NCBI GenBank assembly: GCA_020847375.1
Contig: JADLCB010000004.1
Span: 17,743-81,742, forward strand
Length of the DNA stretch: 64,000 nt
Reading direction: 5' to 3'
Source of the DNA: Phycisphaerales bacterium
GTDB taxonomy: Bacteria; Planctomycetota; Phycisphaerae; Tepidisphaerales; Tepidisphaeraceae
The notes under the pieces are model-generated. The model was not told the origin of the DNA, ran no database searches, and saw nothing but the letters and a program-made list of their open reading frames with translations. A program made the translations under genes and the position numbers. Positions 1-8,208 of this stretch are shown in pieces. How positions within the stretch are numbered: the stretch's first letter is position 1; each line of letters begins with the position of its first letter.

Positions 1-540
1 GGTCGCTTGTCTGGGTCATCCTGCCGTCAATCATAACCGGATTTCATCATCGTACAGAATGAGGCAATCAATCCGGCGTGGCTGGAATGGGGCGGCGAAA
101 ATTTTTCAAGGTATTATTGGACTATTGACCGAGAAGATGTTATTATAATGTTCGGTATTGGGGCGTTTTGTTTTTACAGTGCAGCGGTCGTGGAATCGCG
201 CGGGGGAATCGACGGCGATGAAAGTGTTTTTATGGGTATTTGAGTTGGATCGACATGGGTTGGGCAATAGTTCTGACAGAGGTGTTATTTCAAACAATTG
301 TCCGATGGATCAGAATTGCTAGCATGATTGCGGTTAGGCTGACTGGCGGAGACTGTCGCGTAGCGCCGTCGTCAGCCAAGGCAATTCTTGACCGTACCTA
401 CTGATGGCAGGTAGATTTACGTTTTCGGATCGTGGCTGGACGCACATGGCGTCCGGCGTTGTGATACTGGTATCAACCTCGCGCTGTTTTGCGCAAGAGT
501 CTGCACCCTAAGAGAATTATCAGCACTGGAGGTTTTTTTC
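1..540. other. Gene-free left edge
   Basis: No convincing coding region is visible here. Short open frames exist on both strands, but none has a recognisable protein or a good start. The last bases hold a strong ribosome binding site (GGAGG about eight bases before the start of the next gene), so the leader and promoter of that gene presumably lie here. A partial gene entering from the left edge cannot be excluded, but I cannot support one. Confidence 0.5.
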
Positions 541-2010
541 ATGGCTTCGGTCAACCAACGTTCCCAAGGCACGCTGCTAACCACGGTGGTGATCTTCGCA
601 ATTTTGTTCGTAACGGCGACTGTTTTCGCAATTTATTATGGCACCCGTGCCAGTAAGGCGGAAAAGGATCTGGCGGACGAGCGCGAAAAGATTCAGCCTG
701 AGATTGTTCAAAGTGTTAATGATCCCAGCTTGACAGACCTGCGCGCCGCGCGTGATTCGGGGAAAATCCCCGGTGTTGTCGCGGCGTCACGGGGAGGCAG
801 TGCCGGTGGAACGCCGCTGATCAATGTGGCGCTGGCTCAGCGCGATCAATTGGCGCAGGCGATTGGTGGCAGCAGTGCCGCCAGCTTCGCTGTTGCCCGT
901 GAGCAGGCGCAAGCAGCGATAGAGTCCGCCAAATCCACCAAAACGTACAGCGGCGATAGCCTGGCTGGCGCGGTGACGGCGATGGCCAATCAGATCAACA
1001 CGCTGAACGACCAATTGGCGCAAAGTGCCTCGAAACTGGCCAATGAACAAGCTGCCCATAAGGCGGCAATTGACACCAATGCCGCCGAGCTGAGCGCCAT
1101 GCGTAAGGAAGTGGCCGATGTTCGCGCCCAGGCGGACAAGAGCATGGCCGCAGCCAATTCCGCCAGCAACGATGCCCGCCAGACGGTTCAGACCGTTGAA
1201 CAGGCCCGCGCTGATGAGCGCGCCAAAGTGCAGGCCGCGATGGATCAGCAATCGGCGACGGTGGCGGGTCTGAACAGCAAGTTTGAAAATGCTCAGAAAG
1301 TGGCTGATGGATTACAGAATCGGTTGGACAAATATCGCGTGAATCCTGGCGATGCGACGTTGGTGCAAACCGATGGTCAGATTGTCAGCATCCCCGGTAA
1401 TGGGATGGTCTACATCAATCTGGGCAGCGGCAAACAGGTTGTTCCGGGCCTGACCTTTGAAGTGTACGACCAGGGTATCGGCATGCCGCGCAAGACGGAA
1501 GTGGATGAAACCGGCGATCCGGTTCTGCCCAAGGGCAAAGCCGCGATCGAAGTCGTGCGCGTGGGCGGATCGAGCAGCGAGGCTCGCATTATTCGCCAGG
1601 ATACGGGGACGATTCTGGCTCAGGGCGATCTGATCGCCAATCTCGTTTACGATCAGAATACCAAGTACAACTTCGTGGTTTACGGAAAGTTCGATCTGGA
1701 TCAGAACGAAAAGCCGACGCAGACCGATGCTGAAGTGATCAAGCGCCTGATTACTCAGTGGGGCGGCAAGGTGAGTAATGATGTGTCGGTCAGCACGGAT
1801 TTTGTGGTGCTCGGTAGTGAACCAGAGCTGCCGCAATTCAGCCGCGAAGAACTGCAGGATGTGCTGAATGTCGCCAAGCTCGACGCAGCGCAGCGTGAAG
1901 TGGACGCTTATCAGGATGTCGTCCAGAAGGCGCGCGAACTGGGCGTTCCCGTGCTGAATCAGAACCGCTTCCTGTATTTCATCGGATATTATAATCTGGC
2001 GACACGCTAG
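541..2010 (+). CDS. Membrane-anchored coiled-coil protein with BRCT-like C-terminal domain
   Basis: A 489-residue protein of unknown function. One hydrophobic segment (about residues 12-33) should anchor it in the inner membrane, with the bulk outside or inside depending on topology. Residues about 35-270 are rich in Ala, Gln, Glu and Lys and look like a long coiled coil. Residues about 275-370 look like a small beta domain (pattern 'VYINLGSGK...G..FEVY'), resembling the C-terminal domain of FlgT-like proteins. Residues about 375-487 look BRCT-like: 'NFVVYGKFD', then 'WGGKVSNDVS.STDFVVLG' and a final 'ARELGVPVLNQNRFL' helix. The start is well supported by GGAGG eight bases upstream. It stands alone; the next gene begins 270 bases later. 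Domain assignments rest on pattern reading and are moderate at best. Confidence 0.75.
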   Translation: MASVNQRSQGTLLTTVVIFAILFVTATVFAIYYGTRASKAEKDLADEREKIQPEIVQSVNDPSLTDLRAARDSGKIPGVVAASRGGSAGGTPLINVALAQRDQLAQAIGGSSAASFAVAREQAQAAIESAKSTKTYSGDSLAGAVTAMANQINTLNDQLAQSASKLANEQAAHKAAIDTNAAELSAMRKEVADVRAQADKSMAAANSASNDARQTVQTVEQARADERAKVQAAMDQQSATVAGLNSKFENAQKVADGLQNRLDKYRVNPGDATLVQTDGQIVSIPGNGMVYINLGSGKQVVPGLTFEVYDQGIGMPRKTEVDETGDPVLPKGKAAIEVVRVGGSSSEARIIRQDTGTILAQGDLIANLVYDQNTKYNFVVYGKFDLDQNEKPTQTDAEVIKRLITQWGGKVSNDVSVSTDFVVLGSEPELPQFSREELQDVLNVAKLDAAQREVDAYQDVVQKARELGVPVLNQNRFLYFIGYYNLATR

Positions 2011-2283
2011 GGCTGGATGAGCAAGCCGTCGCAGACCCATCAGCTTGGTCAAATGCGGTCTGCGTGCGTGGGCAGGCAATCTGCGTGGCAGCGCGGCGTC
2101 GATCCACGCCTGAGAGCGAATCCAGATGCGATGAGAACCACGCAGCCCAAATCCATTAACGCGGCCTCACATTTTAATACTGCGAACTGGGACGCCAAAG
2201 GGGCTTGGACACCGCGCATGAGATGAGCGCTCAGGTGGCAGGGGTAATTTGCAGAATGATTGAACCGCTGCTACGGAAATTTC

Positions 2284-3207
2284 ATGACACCGTTTGACAT
2301 CATCAAGGTTTCATCCCTCCGGCGTGAGAAGCTGGAGCAACTGGGGACCAAGAGCAAATACTGGTTCACGGACGATGACAACCGGCAAATGCTCTTCAAA
2401 GCGGTCAAGGGGGATACAGGGGAGGACTGGTCAGAAAAAATCGCGTGTGAACTGTGCCGGCTGCTGGACTTGCCGCATGTGCATTACGAGTTGGCGGTCG
2501 AGACGGAAGAGGACAAGCGCGGCGTCGTATGCCAGACCTGTGCGCCACCTCCGATGTCGCTTGTCCTTGGCAACCAGTTACTATTTGCACTCGACGCCAA
2601 TTATCCCCGCGATCATGGCAGAAAATATAAGGTACATCAGCATACTGTCGAGGCTGTCAGGGATGTGGTGCGGACGCTGAAGCCTCCTCCGACACCATAC
2701 GCCACAGACATATCGGGTACTAAGTGCACAGCATTGGATGTATTCCTTGGCTATGTGATGCTGGATGCGTGGATTGGCAATCAGGATCGCCACCACGAGA
2801 ACTGGGGGGCGCTGACGGATGGAGAGAATCTTTATCTCGCACCAACATTCGATCATGCGGCGGGGATGGCGCGTAATTTGATGGATGAGGAGCGCCAAGA
2901 GCGTTTGACGACGCGGGACGGAAAGCGACAGATCGCGTATTTTGCCCGCCGGGCGCGATCGGCCTTTTATAAGGATGATGTATCAAAAAAACCGATGAGC
3001 ACCTTTGATGCCTGGCACGCCTTTTCGCAATTCTCGTCCGAGGCGACTATGATTTGGTTACGACGACTAAGCGGCGTTAGCGAGGCATCGGTCCGACAAC
3101 TGCTGGAGACGGTGCCGAATGATCGTATATCGGATGTTGGGCGCGAGTTTACCTTGCGACTTTTGATGGAAAATCGCCGACGACTGCTTGAAGGAGACGC
3201 ACCATGA
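2284..3207 (+). CDS. HipA/HipT-like serine/threonine kinase core
   Basis: A 307-residue kinase-like protein of the HipA C-terminal family. Visible motifs are a possible P-loop (GTKSKYWF, residues 21-28), a candidate ATP lysine (MLFKA, K39), a candidate helix-C glutamate (SEKIACEL), the catalytic loop GNQDRHHEN (D168, N173) and the metal-binding FDHA (D190). HipA proteins phosphorylate translation factors or tRNA synthetases; the substrate here is unknown. The protein is about 130 residues shorter than HipA and lacks the N-terminal subdomain, as in HipT of the hipBST toxin-antitoxin system. The ATG at 2284 is preferred over a TTG eight codons upstream. Its stop overlaps the next start (ATGA), so the two are translationally coupled. 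No HipB-like helix-turn-helix gene precedes it; the 270 bases upstream hold only a dubious 69-codon frame. Confidence 0.82.
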   Translation: MTPFDIIKVSSLRREKLEQLGTKSKYWFTDDDNRQMLFKAVKGDTGEDWSEKIACELCRLLDLPHVHYELAVETEEDKRGVVCQTCAPPPMSLVLGNQLLFALDANYPRDHGRKYKVHQHTVEAVRDVVRTLKPPPTPYATDISGTKCTALDVFLGYVMLDAWIGNQDRHHENWGALTDGENLYLAPTFDHAAGMARNLMDEERQERLTTRDGKRQIAYFARRARSAFYKDDVSKKPMSTFDAWHAFSQFSSEATMIWLRRLSGVSEASVRQLLETVPNDRISDVGREFTLRLLMENRRRLLEGDAP

Positions 3208-3974
3208 ACATGCTTTTTGTGGCATCCCGCGGCGGGGTTGAGCCAGATATTCGATGGGGACCGGTTGGCCGGCTTGCTCGTGTCGATGGCGGATATCGCT
3301 TTGTGTACACACGAGGCGCGCGAAGGCTGGAGGGATTTCAACTACTGTCCGGAATGCCCGACCTGGATCAGGCTTATGAATCCACGGAGCTGTTTCCAGT
3401 CTTTGCCAATCGATTGCTGGCCAGGTCACGACCGGAATACGAGGCGTTCCTGACCTGGGGTGGATTTGATCCGAACAATCCACCGGATCCGATCATGATT
3501 CTGGGTGTGACCGAGGGACGGCGGGCGACTGATGCGCTGGAATTGTTTCCTTGCCCACAGCCGGACGGGTACGGCGGATACATCAACAAATTCTTCCTGC
3601 ACGGCGTGCAGCGGATGCCGCCGGAAAGCCTGCGGAGGATCGGAATGCTGCAACGCTGTGAAGAGCTGACGTTGCGGGCTGAGCCGGAGAATAGATTTGA
3701 TACCAATGCAGTGGCAGTCTTTGCATCAGAGCATGGCGGTGCGGTGCGGATCGGATATGTGCCGCGATATCTGGCTGCCGACGTGCATAAATTGGGCGGA
3801 GCGTGCCCAATCGATTCGATGGGGTTGGTCGTTGATCGCCTCAATAACGATGCGCCGCTGCAACAGCGGGTGCTTTGTCGAATGAACGGCTGCTGGCCAG
3901 AAGATTTTGTTCCATGCTCTGGCGAGGATTATCAGCCCATTGTTCCTGATTTTGAACCGTCGGCCGCACATTAA
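3204..3974 (+). CDS. HipA N-lobe (HipS-like) domain fused to HIRAN domain
   Basis: A 256-residue protein whose start overlaps the stop of the kinase gene and has AAGGAG upstream. Residues about 12-100 carry 'VGRLARVDGGYRFVY' followed by 'ELFPVFANRLL', the pattern of HipA N-subdomain 1, which is the part the kinase gene lacks. Residues about 129-200 form a HIRAN domain, with 'LTLRAEPENRFDTNAVAVF' and 'RIGYVPRYLAADV'. HIRAN domains bind 3' ends of single-stranded DNA in Rad5/HLTF helicases and also occur alone in bacteria. In hipBST, HipS is this N-lobe as a separate antitoxin. By analogy this protein may neutralise or target the kinase; that is inference. HIRAN is the firmer call; the HipS-like region is weaker. 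Confidence 0.8.
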   Translation: MNMLFVASRGGVEPDIRWGPVGRLARVDGGYRFVYTRGARRLEGFQLLSGMPDLDQAYESTELFPVFANRLLARSRPEYEAFLTWGGFDPNNPPDPIMILGVTEGRRATDALELFPCPQPDGYGGYINKFFLHGVQRMPPESLRRIGMLQRCEELTLRAEPENRFDTNAVAVFASEHGGAVRIGYVPRYLAADVHKLGGACPIDSMGLVVDRLNNDAPLQQRVLCRMNGCWPEDFVPCSGEDYQPIVPDFEPSAAH

Positions 3975-4152
3975 AGTTCAGTCGATTGTAAAAGCAACGA
4001 GCGTTGACGAAACTTCGATTCAGATCGTGATCTCCACCCGGTCCAGCTAATTACGCCGATCATCACGACGCCGATTGCGCGCAGTGCCACAGAGCGGCTC
4101 CATACGTGGTGAAATCGATTCCCGTTCAGCAAATAACCGAAGTATTAGCGTG

Positions 4153-5817
4153 TTAGTGGGTCACCGCGCCGTAGCAGGCTGGGCCGACCAATTTGGCATA
4201 TTTGGCCAGCACGCCATTGGGATACTGCGGCTCCGGGGCTTTCCACTGGGCGCGACGCTTGGCCAGCTCTTCGTCAGAGACTTCCAGATTGATGGAGTTG
4301 GTGGCAACATCGATGCTGATCATATCGCCATCACGAACCAGTGCGATCGGCCCGCCGACCTGGGCTTCAGGGCCAATGTGGCCGATCATCAGCCCGCGCG
4401 TTGCCCCGCTGAAGCGGCCATCCGTCATCAGACAGACATCATAACCCAGACCCTGACCGACGATGGCCGCAGTGACAGCCAGCATTTCGCGCATGCCCGG
4501 ACCACCCTTGGGTCCTTCATAACGGATCACAACGCAGTCGCCGGATTGAATCTTGCGGGCCTGAACGGCTGCCATGCACGCTTCTTCACCGTTAAAGCAC
4601 TTGACCGGCCCGCGGTGGCTAAGGCGTTTGACGCCAGCCGTCTTGATGACGCATCCCTCGGGCGCGAGATTGCCACGCAGAATGTGCATGCCGCCACTGG
4701 GGAAGTAGGCCCGGTCGGCGGGGACGATAACGTCCTGATCCTTTTTCAATTTCACATGCGCAAGATTTTCCGCAATCGTCTTACCCGTACAGGTGAGGCA
4801 ATCGCCGTTGAGCAAACCAGCATCCAGCAGCACTTTCAAAATGGCGGGAATACCGCCCGCTTGATAAACATCCAGCGCGGCGTAGCGGCCAAAGGGCTTG
4901 AGATCAGCGATGATCGGCGTGCGCTTGGCAATCCGCTCGATATCGTCAAATGTAAACTGAATCTTACACTCGTGCGCCAGGGCTGGTAGATGCAGGGCAA
5001 CGTTGGTTGAACCGCCGGTGGCTGCTACAACCGTCATGGCATTTTCAAACGCGGCGAAGGTCATAATGTCGCGCGGGCGGATATTGGCTTCGAGCAACTT
5101 CATAACCTGCTGGCCTGACTTTTGCGCGTAGGCATCGCGCAGAACCTCGATGGCCGGTGGCGAACCACTCATGGGCAGCGCCATTCCAATGGCTTCAGCC
5201 ACGCAGGCCATGGTGTTGGCGGTAAACTGCCCGCCGCACGAACCATCGCTGGGGCAGGCAACTTTTTCCATTTCCAGCAGATCGGCGTCGCTCATCTTGC
5301 CAGCCGCATGCGCGCCGACGGCTTCATAAACGTCCTGAATGGTGACTTCCTTGCCGTGAAAATTACCCGGCATGATCGTGCCGCCATACATGAATACGCT
5401 GGGGACATTCAAACGGGCCATGGCCATCAATGTGCCCGGCAGGCTTTTGTCACAACCGGCAAAACCGACCAGGGCGTCATAACCGTGAGCCATCATCATC
5501 AGCTCGATGGAGTCGGCGATGACTTCGCGCGAGGTTAACGAGGCCTTCATACCTTCGTGGCCCATGGCGATACCATCGGAGACTGCGATTGTGACGAATT
5601 CCCGTGGAGTTCCGCCAGCTTCTTCAACACCTTTTTTGGCGGCTTTGGCTTGGCGGTCAAGGGTGGTGTTGCAGGGGGTGGCTTCATTCCAAGTGCTGGC
5701 AACGCCCACCCACGGGCGGTGGATTTCCTTGTCACCCAGACCCATGGCACGAAAAAAAGCACGCTGTGGCGCGCGTTGATCACCTTCAGTAACGATAGAG
5801 CTGCGTTCACGGTTCAT
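4153..5817 (-). CDS. ilvD: Dihydroxy-acid dehydratase
   Basis: 554 residues, the normal family length. It dehydrates 2,3-dihydroxy-isovalerate and 2,3-dihydroxy-3-methylvalerate to the 2-keto acids in valine and isoleucine synthesis. Iron-sulfur and active-site features are visible: '[16 protein letters not shown]', '[19 protein letters not shown]' and 'LTCTGKT', with the conserved '[20 protein letters not shown]' near the C-terminus. The start ATG gives the normal N-terminus ('[17 protein letters not shown]'). It is a single leftward gene, convergent with the HIRAN gene across a 178-base gap. No other branched-chain amino acid gene is in the window. A large frame on the opposite strand is a shadow. 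Confidence 0.98.
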   Translation of the reverse strand: MNRERSSIVTEGDQRAPQRAFFRAMGLGDKEIHRPWVGVASTWNEATPCNTTLDRQAKAAKKGVEEAGGTPREFVTIAVSDGIAMGHEGMKASLTSREVIADSIELMMMAHGYDALVGFAGCDKSLPGTLMAMARLNVPSVFMYGGTIMPGNFHGKEVTIQDVYEAVGAHAAGKMSDADLLEMEKVACPSDGSCGGQFTANTMACVAEAIGMALPMSGSPPAIEVLRDAYAQKSGQQVMKLLEANIRPRDIMTFAAFENAMTVVAATGGSTNVALHLPALAHECKIQFTFDDIERIAKRTPIIADLKPFGRYAALDVYQAGGIPAILKVLLDAGLLNGDCLTCTGKTIAENLAHVKLKKDQDVIVPADRAYFPSGGMHILRGNLAPEGCVIKTAGVKRLSHRGPVKCFNGEEACMAAVQARKIQSGDCVVIRYEGPKGGPGMREMLAVTAAIVGQGLGYDVCLMTDGRFSGATRGLMIGHIGPEAQVGGPIALVRDGDMISIDVATNSINLEVSDEELAKRRAQWKAPEPQYPNGVLAKYAKLVGPACYGAVTH

Positions 5818-6174
5818 AGCTTGACAGGATACACCTATTAGCTCGGAAAATAAAATGGTAAGTTGTTATAAAGCAGGAACTTTCAATTTAATTTGATGTG
5901 ACGATAATTCCCGTAAAACCAGTGTAATTCAACTCACGGAGGAGTGATGGGAATTGACGGCCTGAATGGGAATTGCTGGCGTCGATTGGCCGACTGGGAT
6001 TCGGGCAATCGGCAGGCGGCGAGCGGACATTATCTTTCGATGAAGGTGCGCGAATTTAAGGATTGGAACCCGCCCGTTTGGTTGATCCGTCTGACGCAAC
6101 ATAGTACGATTCTGGGCTTGATCTTGCCAAGCTGCGGTTTGTAAACGGGCTTGGCTGTTCGGAGTCATTACACA
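5818..6174. other. Intergenic region between divergent ilvD and EIIA genes
   Basis: 357 bases that should contain the promoters of both divergent genes. The part next to ilvD is AT-rich (about 5840-5930). A GGAGGAG followed by an ATG at 5947 opens a frame of about 65 codons, but the spacing is only about four bases and the protein ('MGIDGLNGNCWRRL...') is unlike anything I recognise. I do not see a T-box, a leucine-rich leader peptide or another known attenuator upstream of ilvD. Confidence 0.4.
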
Positions 6175-6636
6175 ATGCGTTTGACTGAGATTCTAAAACC
6201 TCAGAATATCAAAGTGCCTCTTGTTGCGACCAGCAAAGCTGATGCGATCAAGGAGCTGATCGATCTGCTGGCTGCCAGCGGAGAAGTGACCGATCCCAAG
6301 CGCGTGCTCGAGGCGGTGCTGGATCGTGAAGCGACGCGCACCACGGGCATCGGCAACGGTCTGGCGATTCCGCATGGTAAGTGTGCCGGGGCGACCAATC
6401 TGGTGATGGCGATTGGCAAAGCGGCTGAACCGATCGATTTTCAGTCGATTGACGGTAAACCTGTCAGTCTGATCTGGCTGCTCAGCAGTCCGCCGGAGAA
6501 GACCGGGCCGCACATCCATGCCCTGGCGCGGATCAGCCGCCTGATGACGATGGATAAATTCCGTCAGGCGCTTTTTGCCGCGACCACACCTCAGGAAATG
6601 TTCGACATCATTGAAAAGCAGGAAAACTCGCTGTAG
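6175..6636 (+). CDS. ptsN: PTS EIIA (nitrogen-type) domain protein
   Basis: 153 residues, the length of a single EIIA(Ntr)/fructose-type EIIA domain. It starts 'MRLTEILKPQNIKVPL'. The phospho-accepting histidine is in 'GNGLAIPHGKC', at about residue 67, as in PtsN. EIIA(Ntr) proteins take a phosphate from NPr and regulate potassium transport, sigma-54 or stress functions rather than moving sugar. No HPr, EI, EIIB or EIIC gene is near, so a regulatory role is more likely than transport, though the family is not fully separable from FruA-type EIIA by eye. The ATG at 6175 is chosen because it gives the standard N-terminus; a frame extension of eight codons upstream is not needed. Confidence 0.88.
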   Translation: MRLTEILKPQNIKVPLVATSKADAIKELIDLLAASGEVTDPKRVLEAVLDREATRTTGIGNGLAIPHGKCAGATNLVMAIGKAAEPIDFQSIDGKPVSLIWLLSSPPEKTGPHIHALARISRLMTMDKFRQALFAATTPQEMFDIIEKQENSL

Positions 6637-6734
6637 ACCGGGTTGATGATGTTGGCCAAGTCAGACACAGCATTGTCATCAGCCGCTGCCAGCGGATTGA
6701 TCCAGCCTGTGGCTTATCGCATATCGCCCGCCGT

Positions 6735-7160
6735 TTATTCCACTTTGCCCAATAAAAAGGAGAGCAGAAGCATCAGCAGCACCACACTGCTGATGAGCAC
6801 GAAGATTGGATCGTGTTCATAGCCAAACGTAAAGATGGAGATCCCGACCCGCATCACCGGTGTCGCGATCAGGATCAGCAGCCCCAGGCTGATGATGGCG
6901 CGACCCTGAAATGCGCCCAGCCCCTGCCAGATATCCGTCAGCGTGCGCGGAAACTCCGCTTTGTCGCTGACCAGCGTTTGCAGTTGTTCGTGTGAATGGC
7001 GGTAGTTTGTATGGTGGGTAAAACTGACCACCGTGCCGAAAAGAATGACAACAAAGCTGACCAGCACCCCGATGCGCAGCAGGTAGCTGCTGATCAGCTC
7101 CGCCTGACGCACGCGATGGTCGTGCTGCTCGGTGGTGAGGGAATTTTCATGCTTGCTCAT
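6735..7160 (-). CDS. DUF1634-family membrane protein
   Basis: 141 residues with three predicted membrane segments: 'LLRIGVLVSFVVILFGTVVS', 'ISLGLLILIATPVMRVGIS' and 'IFVLISSVVLLMLLLSFLL'. The 'LLRIGV' start and the 'G...A..SLGLLILIATPV.RV' middle match DUF1634, a small family regularly found beside TauE/SafE permeases. It begins only four bases after the TauE gene stops, so the two form an operon. A longer upstream frame (to 7256) would overlap TauE and is Cys-rich and unlikely. The molecular role is unknown; it is presumably an accessory subunit of the permease. Confidence 0.85.
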   Translation of the reverse strand: MSKHENSLTTEQHDHRVRQAELISSYLLRIGVLVSFVVILFGTVVSFTHHTNYRHSHEQLQTLVSDKAEFPRTLTDIWQGLGAFQGRAIISLGLLILIATPVMRVGISIFTFGYEHDPIFVLISSVVLLMLLLSFLLGKVE

Positions 7161-7164
7161 GATT

Positions 7165-8001
7165 TTAATGCAGTCCTTTCCAGAACATCTGCAGCGATAC
7201 CCAAAGCAGGACGACGACAAACAACAACCGAATCCACTTGCCGTGCAGACGGCCAAGCAGGTGCGATCCGCCCCAGGCGCCGATCAGCACACCAACCGCG
7301 ACCGGGGCGGCAATAAAGGGGTTGATATCACCACGGACGAAGTAAACGCCAGCACTGGCGGCGCCGGTGACACCGATCATCAGGTTGCTGGTGGCGGTTG
7401 AAACCTTGATCGGCAGGCGCATGCCCAGATCCATGGCGGGGACTTTCAGTGCGCCCGAACCAATACCCAGCAGCCCGCTGACGACACCGGCAATGTACAT
7501 CAGAACCAGACCCAGCGGAGCGCGGGTGACGCGATAAGAAATGTCTTCTCCCAGGGCGTCGTCATGGTAACTGCCGTGCAGTTTCAAACGGTCGGACCAA
7601 CGATCCGCCGGAACCGCGACGCCCGCAACTTCGTGGCGTTTACGAAACATGGCGATGGCGGAGTAACCCATGACTATGCCGAAAATAATATACAGCCAGC
7701 CCGGCGAGATCAGACCTGCGACGATCGCGCCGGTGATCGCGCCAGTCGTCGTGCCGATCTGCAGCAGCATGGCGACCCGCAGATTGGTCATGCGTTCGCG
7801 CACATAGCCAGCGGCGGCGCCACTGCTGGTGGCAATGATGCAGACGATGGAAGTGCCGATGGCATAGCGGATATCCACACCAAGAATGAGGGTCAGAACG
7901 GGAATCACGATGATTCCGCCACCTAATCCCAATAGTGATCCAAGTACGCCGGCAAACAACGAAGCCAAAAATGACCACAACGTAAAAGCCAGAGGAGACA
8001 T
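7165..8001 (-). CDS. TauE/SafE-family permease
   Basis: 278 residues with about eight hydrophobic segments in two repeats. Each repeat has a glycine-rich signature, 'GSLLGLGGGIIVIPVL' and 'SGLLGIGSGALKVPAMD', typical of TauE/SafE (sulfite exporter/anion permease) proteins. Members export sulfite, sulfoacetate or other organic anions, or take up organic acids; the substrate here cannot be told. The ATG at 8001 is chosen because it is directly before the first membrane segment and has AGG-type sequence upstream; the frame extends further without homology. It is followed at once by the DUF1634 gene. Confidence 0.92.
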   Translation of the reverse strand: MSPLAFTLWSFLASLFAGVLGSLLGLGGGIIVIPVLTLILGVDIRYAIGTSIVCIIATSSGAAAGYVRERMTNLRVAMLLQIGTTTGAITGAIVAGLISPGWLYIIFGIVMGYSAIAMFRKRHEVAGVAVPADRWSDRLKLHGSYHDDALGEDISYRVTRAPLGLVLMYIAGVVSGLLGIGSGALKVPAMDLGMRLPIKVSTATSNLMIGVTGAASAGVYFVRGDINPFIAAPVAVGVLIGAWGGSHLLGRLHGKWIRLLFVVVLLWVSLQMFWKGLH

Positions 8002-8208
8002 GCGCCTATGTTTAGAGACTATCAGATCAAGATACAAGGCAGGCGGGGGAGTTTTTTGCCAACCAGCACAATTTTCAGCGTAAATCAGGGTAAAAGTGAG
8101 ATACGGTGCCGATCCGTCAATAAGTTTTTGATGGGCGTAAGAATCGGTTTGACCATGGAACGGGCGGCGCAACGAGAGGTCTGGCATTCAGGCCGAACCA
8201 TGCCCGAT

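Noticed and set aside
2017..2226. 69-codon frame after the BRCT-like gene, a possible HipB-like antitoxin before the kinase
   Set aside because: The protein has no helix-turn-helix pattern and the start lacks a binding site, so it is not a credible hipB.
4075..4989. 304-codon plus-strand frame
   Set aside because: Opposite strand of the clear ilvD gene; no recognisable domain.
5944..6144. Small frame preceded by GGAGGAG
   Set aside because: Spacing between the binding site and ATG is too short, the protein has no pattern, and it is not supported by context.
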